Source of the DNA: Bacillaceae bacterium UBA7792
GTDB taxonomy: Bacteria > Bacillota > Bacilli > Bacillales > Cytobacillaceae
Reading direction: 5' to 3'
NCBI GenBank assembly: GCA_002480735.1
Contig: DLCS01000243.1
Span: 5,616 to 26,203 of the forward strand
Length of the DNA: 20,588 nucleotides
Under the pieces are notes generated by a model, which did no database searches, had not been told where the DNA came from, and saw nothing but the letters and a program-made list of their open reading frames with translations. Within the stretch, counting starts at the first letter, position 1. Each line of letters starts with the position of its first letter. Positions 1 to 7,482 of this stretch are shown here, in pieces. Position numbers and translations under genes: made by a program.

Positions 1-31
1 AAGTGAGATTCACTAAAGGAGGCTTTATCGA

Positions 32-832
32 ATGAAAAAGAAGATTGGCTTCATAGGGTGCGGAAAAATGGCCCAAGCGATGATAAAAGGATTAATATCA
101 TCAGGAACGATTTCCCCGAAGCAAATTATGGTTAGTGCAATAACACATACTACCCTAGAGCTTGTTAAAGAAAAGTATTCGATCCAAACGGCAAATGATA
201 ATCGTGTTGTTGCGGAGTGGTCTGATATTCTATTCCTAGCTGTGAAACCAGAAATACATAAGGAAGTCATCCAGGAAATCAAACAAGAGATTGCGGAGCA
301 TACGGTGATAATCACTGTTGCGGCAGGGATTACAATAGGATTCCTCGAAAAAGAATTTGACAAGCAAATAAAGGCAGTACGTTCTATGCCCAATACTCCA
401 TCATTTGTTGGTGAGGGAATGAGTGCTCTTTACATAAACGATGAAGTAAGTAAGGAGGATATGGAAGATGTACTGAAGATTTTCCGCTCTTTTGGTCAGG
501 TAGAAGTCATTAAGGAACAACTGATGGATAGTATTCCTGCTATAAGCGGCTCCTCCCCAGCTTATGTCTATTTGTTCATTGAGGCGCTTGCAGATGGGGG
601 TGTAAGAAATGGGATCCCTCGGGAGCAGGCCTATCGCTTTGCGTCCCAAGCTGTGTTAGGTGCAGCGAAAATGGTTTTAGAGACAGGTATTCATCCAGGT
701 GAATTAAAGGATCAGGTTTGTACTCCAGGTGGAGCAACGATCGAAGCTGTAGCCGCTCTTGAAGAAAATGGTTTTCGAGCAGCAGTCCTTCAAGCAATGG
801 AAAAATGTACGGAAAAGACGAAAAAACTATAA
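32..832 (+). CDS. proC: pyrroline-5-carboxylate reductase
   Basis: This 266-residue cytosolic enzyme should catalyse the last step of proline synthesis, the NAD(P)H-dependent reduction of pyrroline-5-carboxylate to proline. The N-terminal Rossmann motif GFIGCGKMAQAM (about residues 6-17) binds the nucleotide. The MPNTP motif at about residue 119 and the C-terminal SGSSPAYVYLFIEA segment from about residue 172, followed by CTPGGATIEA, are hallmarks of the family. The length is normal. The ATG is preceded by a strong AAAGGAGG nine bases upstream. The next gene starts 17 bases after the stop, so the two are probably cotranscribed. Bacillus genomes often carry several paralogues (proG, proH, proI, comER), and I cannot say which one this is; the full set of catalytic motifs argues against the divergent ComER. 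The promoter lies outside the window. Confidence 0.95.
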   Translation: MKKKIGFIGCGKMAQAMIKGLISSGTISPKQIMVSAITHTTLELVKEKYSIQTANDNRVVAEWSDILFLAVKPEIHKEVIQEIKQEIAEHTVIITVAAGITIGFLEKEFDKQIKAVRSMPNTPSFVGEGMSALYINDEVSKEDMEDVLKIFRSFGQVEVIKEQLMDSIPAISGSSPAYVYLFIEALADGGVRNGIPREQAYRFASQAVLGAAKMVLETGIHPGELKDQVCTPGGATIEAVAALEENGFRAAVLQAMEKCTEKTKKL

Positions 833-849
833 ATGGTGGGTGATTTAAA

Positions 850-1752
850 TTGCAAAAGGTGAAACTTGCAGAAGATTTATCCTTCTCAAGAATAATACAT
901 GGATTATGGAGATTAAATAGCTGGAATTTCAATAAGGACGAAATCCTACAACTCATTGAAGAATGCATGGAGCTCGGAATCACCACTTTTGATCATGCAG
1001 ATATTTATGGGAATTATCAAAATGAAGCATTATTTGGCAAGGCCCTAGCTCTTAAGCCGTCCCTTAGAGAAAAAATGGAACTGGTCACCAAATGCGGGAT
1101 CAAGCTCGTATCTGATCAACGCCCAGAGCATGAAATCCAGTATTACGATACAAGTAAAGAGCATATCTTGAAAAGTGCAGAGAATTCATTGAAGAATCTT
1201 CAGACCGACTTTATCGATGTTCTTCTTATTCACCGCCCAGATCCAGACATGGACCCAGAAGAGGTAGCTGAGGCATTCACCATGCTTAAGGAACAAGGTA
1301 AGGTAAGACATTTTGGAATTTCGAACTTCACCCCAGCTCAAGTAGAAATGTTAAGCAGCTATTTACCATTTCCTCTCGTTACCAATCAGGTTGAAATTTC
1401 CGTTTCTCATCTTCACGCTTTTCAAGATGGAACGATCGAACACTGTCTACAAAAAAGAATCCCACCGATGGCATGGTCACCCCTTGCTGGAGGAAGAATT
1501 TTTACTGATTCTGATGAAAAAACACTCCGACTTCAAAAAACACTGCAGGAAGTTGGAGAGGAACTCGCTTTAACAAAAATAGATAGTGTTATGTACGCAT
1601 GGCTTCTGCATCACCCAGCTAAGATCATGCCGATCGTCGGATCTGGAAAGCTGGAAAGAATTAAAATGGCAACGGAAGCCTTAAATGTAAAAATGACACG
1701 TCAGCAATGGTTCAAAATTTGGATTGCCTCAACAGGAGAAGATGTGGCTTAA
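850..1752 (+). CDS. aldo/keto reductase, YcsN-like
   Basis: This 300-residue protein belongs to the NAD(P)H-dependent aldo/keto reductases, which fold as TIM barrels and reduce carbonyl compounds; the substrate is unknown. The expected catalytic residues are visible: Asp48 and Tyr53 in DHADIYGN, Lys81 in VTKCG and His128 in LIHRPD. The GKVRHFGISNF and WSPLAGG segments and the C-terminal PIVGSGK cofactor-binding motif also fit. The sequence strongly resembles what I recall of B. subtilis YcsN. The start is TTG, supported by GGTGGGTGA seven bases upstream; no in-frame ATG lies near. It follows proC by 17 bases and is closed by a hairpin, so proC and this gene probably form one transcript. A direct metabolic link to proline is not evident. 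Confidence 0.9.
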   Translation: MQKVKLAEDLSFSRIIHGLWRLNSWNFNKDEILQLIEECMELGITTFDHADIYGNYQNEALFGKALALKPSLREKMELVTKCGIKLVSDQRPEHEIQYYDTSKEHILKSAENSLKNLQTDFIDVLLIHRPDPDMDPEEVAEAFTMLKEQGKVRHFGISNFTPAQVEMLSSYLPFPLVTNQVEISVSHLHAFQDGTIEHCLQKRIPPMAWSPLAGGRIFTDSDEKTLRLQKTLQEVGEELALTKIDSVMYAWLLHHPAKIMPIVGSGKLERIKMATEALNVKMTRQQWFKIWIASTGEDVA

Positions 1753-1785
1753 ATACCAAACTAGTCAAAAGAATAATGCAATCGT

Positions 1786-1819
1786 AACAGGCTCAGAGTA
1801 TAGGCACTCTGAGCCTGTT
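1786..1819 (+). terminator. perfect 14-bp hairpin after the aldo/keto reductase
   Basis: AACAGGCTCAGAGT (1786-1799) and ACTCTGAGCCTGTT (1806-1819) are perfect complements around a six-base loop. The run of T after the stem is short (TTCTT), so it is a good RNA hairpin but a less typical intrinsic terminator. Confidence 0.7.
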
Positions 1820-1968
1820 CTTATGAAAGAAACTATTCTTTTCTATTTGATACTGTTATATTTTTACATATCACAATAATCAAAAAAATCCCTTGAAGGC
1901 GTCACAAAATACAAGATTATACGACTGATAGATAGGAAGAAGGAAGGTTGGTGAGAAAGGGCTTGAAT

Positions 1969-2496
1969 ATGACGAGGAAAGAACTGGTGATGGAGTGGTA
2001 TGAGCTTTACTATGATGATATTTATCGTTTTATTTTGTATATGCTCGGGGATCAACAGTACTGTGAAGATTTGATTCATGATACTTTTGTCCGGGCATAT
2101 ACCGCCTATGATCGCTTCGATCAACGTTCCAGTATAAAGACATGGCTTTTTAGCATTGCCAAACATTTAGTAATTGATGAAATTCGCAGGCGTAAAAGAA
2201 AAAAAGTTTTCATGCTTGGTTTATCTGGAAAAAAACAAGTATCTCCTTTCAATGTTGAGCAGCATGTTGAAAATAAAGAAGCGATTATTGAATTGATGCA
2301 GGACATTCAACGCTTAAAACCCTCATATCGTCTTGTCATTATTTTAAATAAGGTAGAGGAGCTCTCGACAAAGGAAATCGCAAATGTTCTTGATTGGTCA
2401 GAGACAAAGGTGAGAAAAACCCTATTTAGGGCACTTCAAGAGCTAAGGAAACAGCATAGCTTGAAAGGGGGAGTGGGTCTTGAGGAGACAACTTGA
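1969..2496 (+). CDS. ECF-type RNA polymerase sigma factor, SigX-like
   Basis: This is a sigma-70 family protein of the extracytoplasmic-function type with only regions 2 and 4. Region 2 covers about residues 8-75 (from YELYYDDIYRF through KTWLFSIAKHLVIDEIRRR) and region 4 about residues 110-165 (LKPSYRLVIILNKVEELSTKEIA, then the helix-turn-helix WSETKVRKTLFRAL). It resembles B. subtilis SigX as I remember it. The reading frame is open from TTG at 1948, but ATG 1969 is better because AAAGGG sits seven bases before it; this gives 175 residues. The next gene overlaps it by 17 bases and encodes a membrane protein, the usual sigma/anti-sigma arrangement. SigX in B. subtilis controls cell-envelope charge and defence against cationic peptides; the same role here is inference. 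Confidence 0.88.
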   Translation: MTRKELVMEWYELYYDDIYRFILYMLGDQQYCEDLIHDTFVRAYTAYDRFDQRSSIKTWLFSIAKHLVIDEIRRRKRKKVFMLGLSGKKQVSPFNVEQHVENKEAIIELMQDIQRLKPSYRLVIILNKVEELSTKEIANVLDWSETKVRKTLFRALQELRKQHSLKGGVGLEETT

Positions 2497-3376
2497 AGAG
2501 GATAGCCAATGGACCTTATTAAAAACATTGAAGCTCGATTCGGACAAAAAGGAATCGATTAAAGAAAGGATTAAGGAGAGTATTTCTACAAGGAACTATA
2601 ATCAGCCTGTCAAGCATAGATGGCTCGAGTTGAAGGGCATTTTAGCGACATGTTTGCTCTTTCTAATCGCTGGTGGTTTTATCTGGAAATTGACGCAAGG
2701 AACGGATTTGCAAACTGGAGAAGGTACAGAAACGAGAGAGTTCAGTTGGTCCTTAACAGAAGTGTATGGACAAAAGTCAGAAGAAGGTTTCACACTTTAT
2801 CGGAAAAACGAAGAAATTCCGGTAGGGATCATGAAGAAAGTGAACCAGGATGAAAGGAATAAGATTATTGCTAGTGGGGCAATGCATGTTCAGCAGGAAC
2901 TTGAGAATTTCCCTTACTCAACCACCATGTACATTGAACATGTGAAAATGCCAGATACGTCGTTAAGATACCATTTTTTCATTGAGAATCAGGAAGGAGA
3001 GTCTATTTATTTCTCCTTTGACTATCCAAAGCTCGAATATGCAGAAATATTTGAAGCAATTGGAACTCTTAAGCTAAAAGGGATGAAGCCATATGAACAT
3101 CCAGAAATGCTCTATGTGAATCATGGCTATGGGAGAATGTTTTTTCCAGTAGGCATCCAACCAATTAACATCGGAGAGGATAAAGAAATCTATCTTTGGG
3201 AAGAAGTGACAGATGAAATCTTTGCTATCTACTTGAGCAAACTAGAGGAGCTCCTTCCCTCCTGGACTAGGGATGGTACTACTTTTACATCCCATGAAGG
3301 ATCTGAGACGGTGAAAATTTCTTTAGAAGGAAAAAAGCTAATCTATGAGTTTTGGTACCAAGAACAAGAGGAATAG
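2480..3376 (+). CDS. putative membrane anti-sigma factor
   Basis: This 298-residue protein has a charged cytoplasmic N-terminus of about 50 residues, one transmembrane helix at about residues 51-69 (GILATCLLFLIAGGFIW) and a large C-terminal part predicted to lie outside the membrane. It starts at TTG with GGGGGAG about seven bases upstream, inside the end of the sigma gene, so translation is probably coupled. The order, overlap and topology suggest it holds the upstream sigma factor inactive at the membrane. I see no HxxxCxxC zinc anti-sigma motif in the cytoplasmic part. I do not recognise a catalytic site in the outer domain, which could sense envelope state. The role is inferred from context; the sequence alone does not prove it. 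Confidence 0.75.
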   Translation: MRRQLEEDSQWTLLKTLKLDSDKKESIKERIKESISTRNYNQPVKHRWLELKGILATCLLFLIAGGFIWKLTQGTDLQTGEGTETREFSWSLTEVYGQKSEEGFTLYRKNEEIPVGIMKKVNQDERNKIIASGAMHVQQELENFPYSTTMYIEHVKMPDTSLRYHFFIENQEGESIYFSFDYPKLEYAEIFEAIGTLKLKGMKPYEHPEMLYVNHGYGRMFFPVGIQPINIGEDKEIYLWEEVTDEIFAIYLSKLEELLPSWTRDGTTFTSHEGSETVKISLEGKKLIYEFWYQEQEE

Positions 3377-3384
3377 TCATGAGA

Positions 3385-3423
3385 AAAAGTAGTCCTCCCA
3401 ATTCGTCGAGAGGACTACTTTTG
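3385..3423. terminator. bidirectional intrinsic terminator
   Basis: AAAAGTAGTCCTC (3385-3397) and GAGGACTACTTTT (3410-3422) form a perfect 13-bp stem with a 12-base loop. A/T runs on both sides let it end the sigma/anti-sigma transcript on the plus strand and the gerP transcript on the minus strand, whose last stop codon is one base away. Confidence 0.9.
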
Positions 3424-3642
3424 TTAATTATTCCCCGCAACAGGCTGGTCGATTAAATTCGTGTTTAAGGCATTGCTTGAGCTGAAGAAATTATTGTTAA
3501 CGATAAAACCACCTGTATTGGCGGAACCAGAGCCTGAATTGGTTTTTGAAGCACTTTTAGGAGAGATAAAGAGAGAGTCTCCGAAATGTACAACTCCCCC
3601 ACCAATATTGTTAACTTGCACAGGTCCTACGATTGCAGGCAT
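3424..3642 (-). CDS. gerPF: spore germination protein GerPF
   Basis: This is a 72-residue protein of the GerPA/GerPF family. It begins MPAIVGPVQVNNIG, the same opening as GerPA in this operon, followed by a VVHFGDSLFISPKSASKT segment and a Gly/Ser/Asn-rich middle (SGSGSANTGGF). GerP proteins are made in the mother cell, end up in the inner spore coat and are needed for germinants to pass through it. It is the last gene of the operon, 72 bases after gerPE, with GGGTG before its ATG, and its stop abuts a bidirectional terminator. The length is typical. Confidence 0.93.
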   Translation of the reverse strand: MPAIVGPVQVNNIGGGVVHFGDSLFISPKSASKTNSGSGSANTGGFIVNNNFFSSSNALNTNLIDQPVAGNN

Positions 3643-3714
3643 CTAAAACACCCTTTTCCGCTCTAGACACGGGATTCGGTGCATAGCCAGATTTCTTTGA
3701 GCTGGACCATATGC

Positions 3715-4092
3715 TTACCTTTCCCGCGGCTCGAGTTGTCTAATATGCTTAATCCTCGCCTCCATGTTCACCGATTTTGTATTACCAATATGTGCGACTG
3801 AAGAAGTGGAAATGGCGTTAATCGTAATATTATTAACTTTAATAAAAGGACTTATGGCCTCCGCTTCATAGGTTATTGCCTCCGTAACAGGTTCTAGCAA
3901 AATAGGTCTATTGAAGATACCATAGCCTGAAAAATCCCCTTCATTCCCAAAGAAAAACTCTCTTTCACGCTGTACTGCAAGTGCTCGAGTGACCCCATAA
4001 ATATGGGCAGAATCACCGATCTCCAAAGTGGAGAGAATGAGGATAACATTAACGGATAGGTGATTGACAATTGAGGTTCTTTTCTGGTACAT
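3715..4092 (-). CDS. gerPE: spore germination protein GerPE
   Basis: This 125-residue protein matches GerPE in length and position. It contains two copies of the short hydrophobic pattern shared by GerP proteins: STLEIGDSAHIYGVTRALAVQRE near the N-terminus and INAISTSSVAHIGNT near residues 95-105. It acts in the spore coat with the other GerP proteins to allow germinants to reach the inner receptors. Its ATG lies four bases after the gerPD stop, with AAGGA overlapping the end of gerPD, so translation is probably coupled. No transmembrane segment or signal peptide is seen. Confidence 0.9.
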   Translation of the reverse strand: MYQKRTSIVNHLSVNVILILSTLEIGDSAHIYGVTRALAVQREREFFFGNEGDFSGYGIFNRPILLEPVTEAITYEAEAISPFIKVNNITINAISTSSVAHIGNTKSVNMEARIKHIRQLEPRER

Positions 4093-4096
4093 AGCT

Positions 4097-4276
4097 TTAT
4101 CCTTGCCGACTTAGTGGAACAAAGGGACCAATTATTAAGGATTCTGGTGGGGTATCGAAAATAGATGCCAATTGGATCGTCTCCGTATCCCCGACCAAAA
4201 GGATGGAGGAGCTGGAGATGCTGCCAATTTTCATATTCCCTACGCATAAATCCCTATTATAAACTTGAAAAATCAT
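4097..4276 (-). CDS. gerPD: spore germination protein GerPD (small)
   Basis: This 59-residue reading frame is read from ATG at 4276 to TAA at 4097. It starts MIFQVYNRDLCVGNMKIG, continues with SISSSSILLVGDTETIQLAS and ends IFDTPPESLIIGPFVPLSRQG. The SSSS-LVGDTE segment is the motif shared by GerP proteins, and the proline-rich end fits what I recall of GerPD. Its ATG overlaps the gerPC stop (ATGA), and gerPE follows four bases after its own stop, so it fills the otherwise empty slot in the operon. It is short enough to be missed by automatic length cut-offs. Confidence 0.92.
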   Translation of the reverse strand: MIFQVYNRDLCVGNMKIGSISSSSILLVGDTETIQLASIFDTPPESLIIGPFVPLSRQG

Positions 4277-4887
4277 GGATTCTCATCCTTTCTCATGTCA
4301 GCAAGATTTTTTATAAAAGCAAGTACAGCATTTTCGATATCCTTCTTGATCTGCTTTTCGATTTGCTCATTGATGTCCTGCAGCTCTTCAGGTGAACGCT
4401 TATTAACCGGTATTTGCTTTAGATAATATTCTATGCGAGAAGGGATCTGTTTTCTTATATCATCCTTCATAAAATTGATATAGGGGGCGTCCACTTTTAT
4501 ATTGAGCTCTTCTTCGTACCTATGAACAAGGGGCTCTAAATCAGTTTCTAAATATAGATGGATTCCGTCCTCAAGCTCCATAGATCTTTTCATCATCATC
4601 TTTGGTGATAAGGGGGCTTCCGGTTGCTTCCCATCTACCTGTAATTCCTCGATATTTTCTAAATCGGAGGGATTTAATCCGATATTCAATGTTCCTTCCA
4701 GTGTTTCCACTTTTAATTGATCAAACTTGTATTCAATGGTGCCTACGTGAACAGGAGGACGTGCTTTGAATTCTTTCAGCTCCTGAGATAAATCCCTAAG
4801 CTGCTTCTCAAGTCCTTGTATTCTCTTTTCCTGTAATTGTATAAAATGATGCATTCTTTGGAGATAAGAGTATAGTTCTAGACTCAA
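4273..4887 (-). CDS. gerPC: spore germination protein GerPC
   Basis: This 204-residue protein is the largest GerP member. Its N-terminus is a predicted coiled coil (about residues 5-45, including LQEKRIQGLEKQLRDLSQEL). Next comes a beta-rich stretch with VGTIEYKFDQLKVETLEGTLNIG, then a C-terminal charged helical region (DIRKQIPSRIEYYL, INEQIEKQIKKDIENAVLAF). It lacks a signal peptide and is thought to act in the spore coat with the other GerP proteins. The start is TTG, supported by AAGGGGTGA about six bases upstream. The stop overlaps the start of gerPD. Confidence 0.92.
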   Translation of the reverse strand: MSLELYSYLQRMHHFIQLQEKRIQGLEKQLRDLSQELKEFKARPPVHVGTIEYKFDQLKVETLEGTLNIGLNPSDLENIEELQVDGKQPEAPLSPKMMMKRSMELEDGIHLYLETDLEPLVHRYEEELNIKVDAPYINFMKDDIRKQIPSRIEYYLKQIPVNKRSPEELQDINEQIEKQIKKDIENAVLAFIKNLADMRKDENP

Positions 4888-4926
4888 TGAACGTCACCCC
4901 TTCGTTCGTAGTTGATAAGAAATCCA

Positions 4927-5169
4927 TTATGAAAGGCTTAATGGAACAGATGGCTGCGTTAGCATGCTTTCAGGTTCAATACCCAATTCTGTAGGAGATG
5001 TTCCTGGTTTTTGTGCCGCAGGAGCCGGCCCTGTAAATCCTCCCGTGTTATATAGATTGGAGACATCCTTAATGACCCCTGCACTTCCAATTTGCAGGAC
5101 GGATGAGTTGGATACTGCCCCAACCTTCAAAATATTAATGTGTATCGACTGTTGGACAAAAATATTCAT
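4927..5169 (-). CDS. gerPB: spore germination protein GerPB
   Basis: This 80-residue protein opens MNIFVQQSIHINILKVGAVS and continues SNSSVLQIGSAGVIKDVSNLYNTGGF, the pattern of GerPB. A Pro/Ala/Gly-rich linker (FTGPAPAAQKPGTSP) and a short C-terminal tail follow. It has no signal peptide, as expected for a protein packaged into the coat from the mother cell. It lies 45 bases after gerPA and 39 bases before gerPC, with AAGGGTGAT before its ATG. Confidence 0.92.
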   Translation of the reverse strand: MNIFVQQSIHINILKVGAVSNSSVLQIGSAGVIKDVSNLYNTGGFTGPAPAAQKPGTSPTELGIEPESMLTQPSVPLSLS

Positions 5170-5214
5170 CGTATCACCCTTATATATGACGAATGAATCG
5201 TATCGATCAACTCA

Positions 5215-5436
5215 TTAAGTGGTAAAAGAAATTGGCTGATCCACACCATCCTGGTCATACGTATTCGTTGAGCTAATATGGTTGTAAACTTCTATCGCAT
5301 CTCCAGTGTTAAATGACCCCGCACCTGCGAAGGTTTTAACAGTGGCCATAGGCATGATTTTGTAGACATCCCCGATATTAAATACGGAGCTTGTTCCGAT
5401 GGAATTGACTTGAACGATTCCGACGATGGCAGGCAT
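5215..5436 (-). CDS. gerPA: spore germination protein GerPA
   Basis: This 73-residue protein is the first gene of the operon. It begins [22 protein letters not shown] and continues [22 protein letters not shown], typical of the GerPA/GerPF family, and is clearly paralogous to gerPF at the other end of the operon. It acts in the inner spore coat to give germinants access to the receptors. AAAGGGTG lies a few bases upstream of its ATG, and a SigK-type promoter lies 34 bases upstream. Confidence 0.93.
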   Translation of the reverse strand: MPAIVGIVQVNSIGTSSVFNIGDVYKIMPMATVKTFAGAGSFNTGDAIEVYNHISSTNTYDQDGVDQPISFTT

Positions 5437-5469
5437 AATTTGACACCCTTTTTAAAGAGATTCCTTCAT

Positions 5470-5496
5470 TATCGTATGTACGTTCAGGTCAAATGT
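5470..5496 (-). promoter_or_regulatory. SigK-type promoter of the gerP operon
   Basis: Read on the minus strand, CATACGATA (5478-5470) matches the SigK -10 consensus CATAnnnTA completely. An AC core of the -35 (5496-5495) lies 16 bases upstream. SigK is the late mother-cell sigma factor and is the known driver of gerP in Bacillus, so motif, spacing and gene agree. Confidence 0.75.
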
Positions 5497-5580
5497 GATT
5501 AAAACGCCTATGGAAAGAATTTCCCGATATCTAAAACATGGTTGTTCACAAAATTGTTATGTAACAGGTGGAAAAATGAT

Positions 5581-5610
5581 TTCAAAAATAATACTGGAAC
5601 ATGATAAAAT
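5581..5610 (+). promoter_or_regulatory. possible SigA promoter of the acyl-CoA ligase gene
   Basis: TTCAAA (5581-5586) and TAAAAT (5605-5610) are separated by 18 bases, about 45 bases before the start codon. The surrounding DNA is very AT-rich, so chance matches are likely. Confidence 0.4.
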
Positions 5611-5654
5611 AAAATTAATTTAGAATTTTTTAAAAATAGTCAGGAGAGATGTTG

Positions 5655-7247
5655 ATGAATGTACCATTAGTGTTGACTCAGTTTTTGGATCGTGCCGTTT
5701 CATTATATGGGGATAAAGAAGCGATCATTTGTGAGGAAAGAGTATTTACATATAAGGAACTAAATCATCGAGTCAACCGCTTATCACATGGTTTAAGAGG
5801 GTTTGGTGTACAAAAGGGGGATCGAGTCGCCTATTTAGCGCCAAATTCAGTGGAAATGCTTGAGGGTTTTTATGGCGTATTTCAGCTAGGTGGGGTCATG
5901 GTCCCATTGAATATTCGGCTCAAGCCAGATGATTACTTATTTATTCTAAATCACAGTGAATCAAAGGTATTATTTGTGGATCAGGATTTATATCATTTAA
6001 TTGCCCCGATCAAAAATAAATTGGAAACCGTTGAACAGATTGTGATCCATTATAAAAATCCTGAAACGAATGAAATTGGCTATGATGAATGGCTCGGGGA
6101 ACAGAGTGAGACAGCTTTTAGCAGAGCTGACGTTGATGAGAATGATGTTTGCAGCCTTCTTTACACGAGTGGGACAACCGGAAATCCGAAGGGGGTCATG
6201 TTAACCCATCGTAATAACTATTTACATGCGATGAGCTCAATGCATCATCTGCGTGTTTGCGATGAGGATGTCCTCCTGCATGTTCTGCCGATGTTTCATG
6301 TGAATGGCTGGGGCTCTCCTTTTTACTATACAGCAAACGGGGCAACACAAATCTGCTCACGGAAGACGACACCTGCGTTAATATTTGATGCCATTACGAA
6401 ACACCAAGTCAGCATTATGCATATGGCTCCAACAGTACTGAACTCTCTTCTACAATATTATGAACAAAATACACCTACCTTTGACCAGTCCATTCGGGTA
6501 GTCATTGCCGGTTCGGCTCCTCCTCCGGCTTTTGTAACAAGAGTGGAACAAGAGTTAGGCTGGGAATTCATTCAAGTCTATGGCATGACAGAGTCAGCTC
6601 CTCTAAGCTTAGTATCTGTCATTCGTTCACAATTAAAGGACCTGCCCATGGACGACCAATATCGTTTGAAAGCAAAGGCAGGGATCTCGATGATTGGCTG
6701 TGAGGTCAAGGTCGTCTCTGAGCAGGGGGATGAAGTCACTCATAATGGAAAAGAAATTGGTGAGGTGATTGTACGAAGTCACGGGGTGATGCTAGGCTAC
6801 TGGAAGAACGAAGAGGCGACGATGGAAGCGATAAGAAATGGCTGGCTTCACACTGGGGATATGGCAACAGTTGATGAACATGGACATATTGATATTGTTG
6901 ATCGCAAGAAGGATGTCATTATTAGTGGTGGTGAGAACATTTCATCGATAGAAGTGGAAGGGGTCTTATACGACCATCCAGATGTATTAGAAGCAGCTGT
7001 CATTGCGGTGCCACATGAGAAATGGGGGGAAACCCCGCATGCGTTTATCGTGCTTAGGGAGGGGAGGACTACGACCGAGCAGGAATTGATTACCTTTTCC
7101 AGAGAACGATTGGCACATTTCAAAGCAATTACTGGTGTGACCTTTGTTAAGGAGCTGCCTAAGACAGCCTCAGGTAAAATTCAAAAGATTGTTCTTCGCA
7201 ATGACTACTGGGAATCTGCAGGAAAGGGCGGAAAATTTGTGAACTAA
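5655..7247 (+). CDS. fatty acyl-CoA ligase (AMP-binding)
   Basis: This 530-residue enzyme belongs to the ANL superfamily, which activates a carboxylic acid with ATP to an acyl-adenylate and then transfers it to CoA. The P-loop YTSGTTGNPKGV starts at Tyr170, the aromatic/ATP motif YGMTE at Tyr309, and HTGDMATVDEHGHIDIVDRKKD includes the ribose-binding Asp and the hinge. PKTASGKIQK carries the catalytic lysine, Lys508. The HVNGW segment resembles medium- and long-chain acyl ligases of the plant AAE-like group. The substrate cannot be read from the sequence. An in-frame ATG at 5649 is only two bases from the Shine-Dalgarno AGGAGA, so ATG 5655, seven bases away, is the better start. It stands alone between the gerP promoter and its own terminator. 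Confidence 0.88.
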   Translation: MNVPLVLTQFLDRAVSLYGDKEAIICEERVFTYKELNHRVNRLSHGLRGFGVQKGDRVAYLAPNSVEMLEGFYGVFQLGGVMVPLNIRLKPDDYLFILNHSESKVLFVDQDLYHLIAPIKNKLETVEQIVIHYKNPETNEIGYDEWLGEQSETAFSRADVDENDVCSLLYTSGTTGNPKGVMLTHRNNYLHAMSSMHHLRVCDEDVLLHVLPMFHVNGWGSPFYYTANGATQICSRKTTPALIFDAITKHQVSIMHMAPTVLNSLLQYYEQNTPTFDQSIRVVIAGSAPPPAFVTRVEQELGWEFIQVYGMTESAPLSLVSVIRSQLKDLPMDDQYRLKAKAGISMIGCEVKVVSEQGDEVTHNGKEIGEVIVRSHGVMLGYWKNEEATMEAIRNGWLHTGDMATVDEHGHIDIVDRKKDVIISGGENISSIEVEGVLYDHPDVLEAAVIAVPHEKWGETPHAFIVLREGRTTTEQELITFSRERLAHFKAITGVTFVKELPKTASGKIQKIVLRNDYWESAGKGGKFVN

Positions 7248-7311
7248 GGGCTTAAGGATATTCCATGACCACCATCCGTGCGAAAATAGAATTAATTGAA
7301 TCGGTTATACG

Positions 7312-7345
7312 GGCCAAATGCGAAATGCGTTTGGTCTTTCTTTTT
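7312..7345 (+). terminator. intrinsic terminator of the acyl-CoA ligase gene
   Basis: GGCCAAATGC (7312-7321), loop GAAAT, then GCGTTTGGTC (7327-7336) form a 10-bp stem with two G-T pairs, followed by TTTCTTTTT. Confidence 0.87.
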
Positions 7346-7409
7346 GACTGAGTGATATGTATTCAGGACTTCAGTGCCGAAGACTCCCGTGGAAGGCTTT
7401 GTTTAAAAA

Positions 7410-7439
7410 TTGCCACGATATCAACCTTCCGTCTATAAT
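7410..7439 (+). promoter_or_regulatory. SigA promoter of the DUF418 gene
   Basis: TTGCCA (7410-7415) and a perfect TATAAT (7434-7439) are separated by 18 bases and lie about 45 bases upstream of the start codon. An inverted repeat GGAAGG (7391-7396) / CCTTCC (7425-7430) brackets the -35 and could be an operator, though this is weak. Confidence 0.65.
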
Positions 7440-7482
7440 CTGTAATACAGGCTAGTAATCTACGAAAGGAGCTCGCCTATTA

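Noticed and set aside
1893..1925. Possible autoregulated ECF promoter (TTGAAG or TGAAGG at 1893-1899 with CGAC at 1922-1925) upstream of the sigma gene
   Set aside because: The 22-base spacing is too long for an ECF promoter and the -35 does not match TGTAAC or TGAAAC. A SigA reading (TTGAAG, 16 bases, GATTAT) matches only four of six positions at each element.
4165..4395. Plus-strand 76-codon frame inside gerPC and gerPD
   Set aside because: It is antisense to two well-supported spore genes and resembles no known protein.
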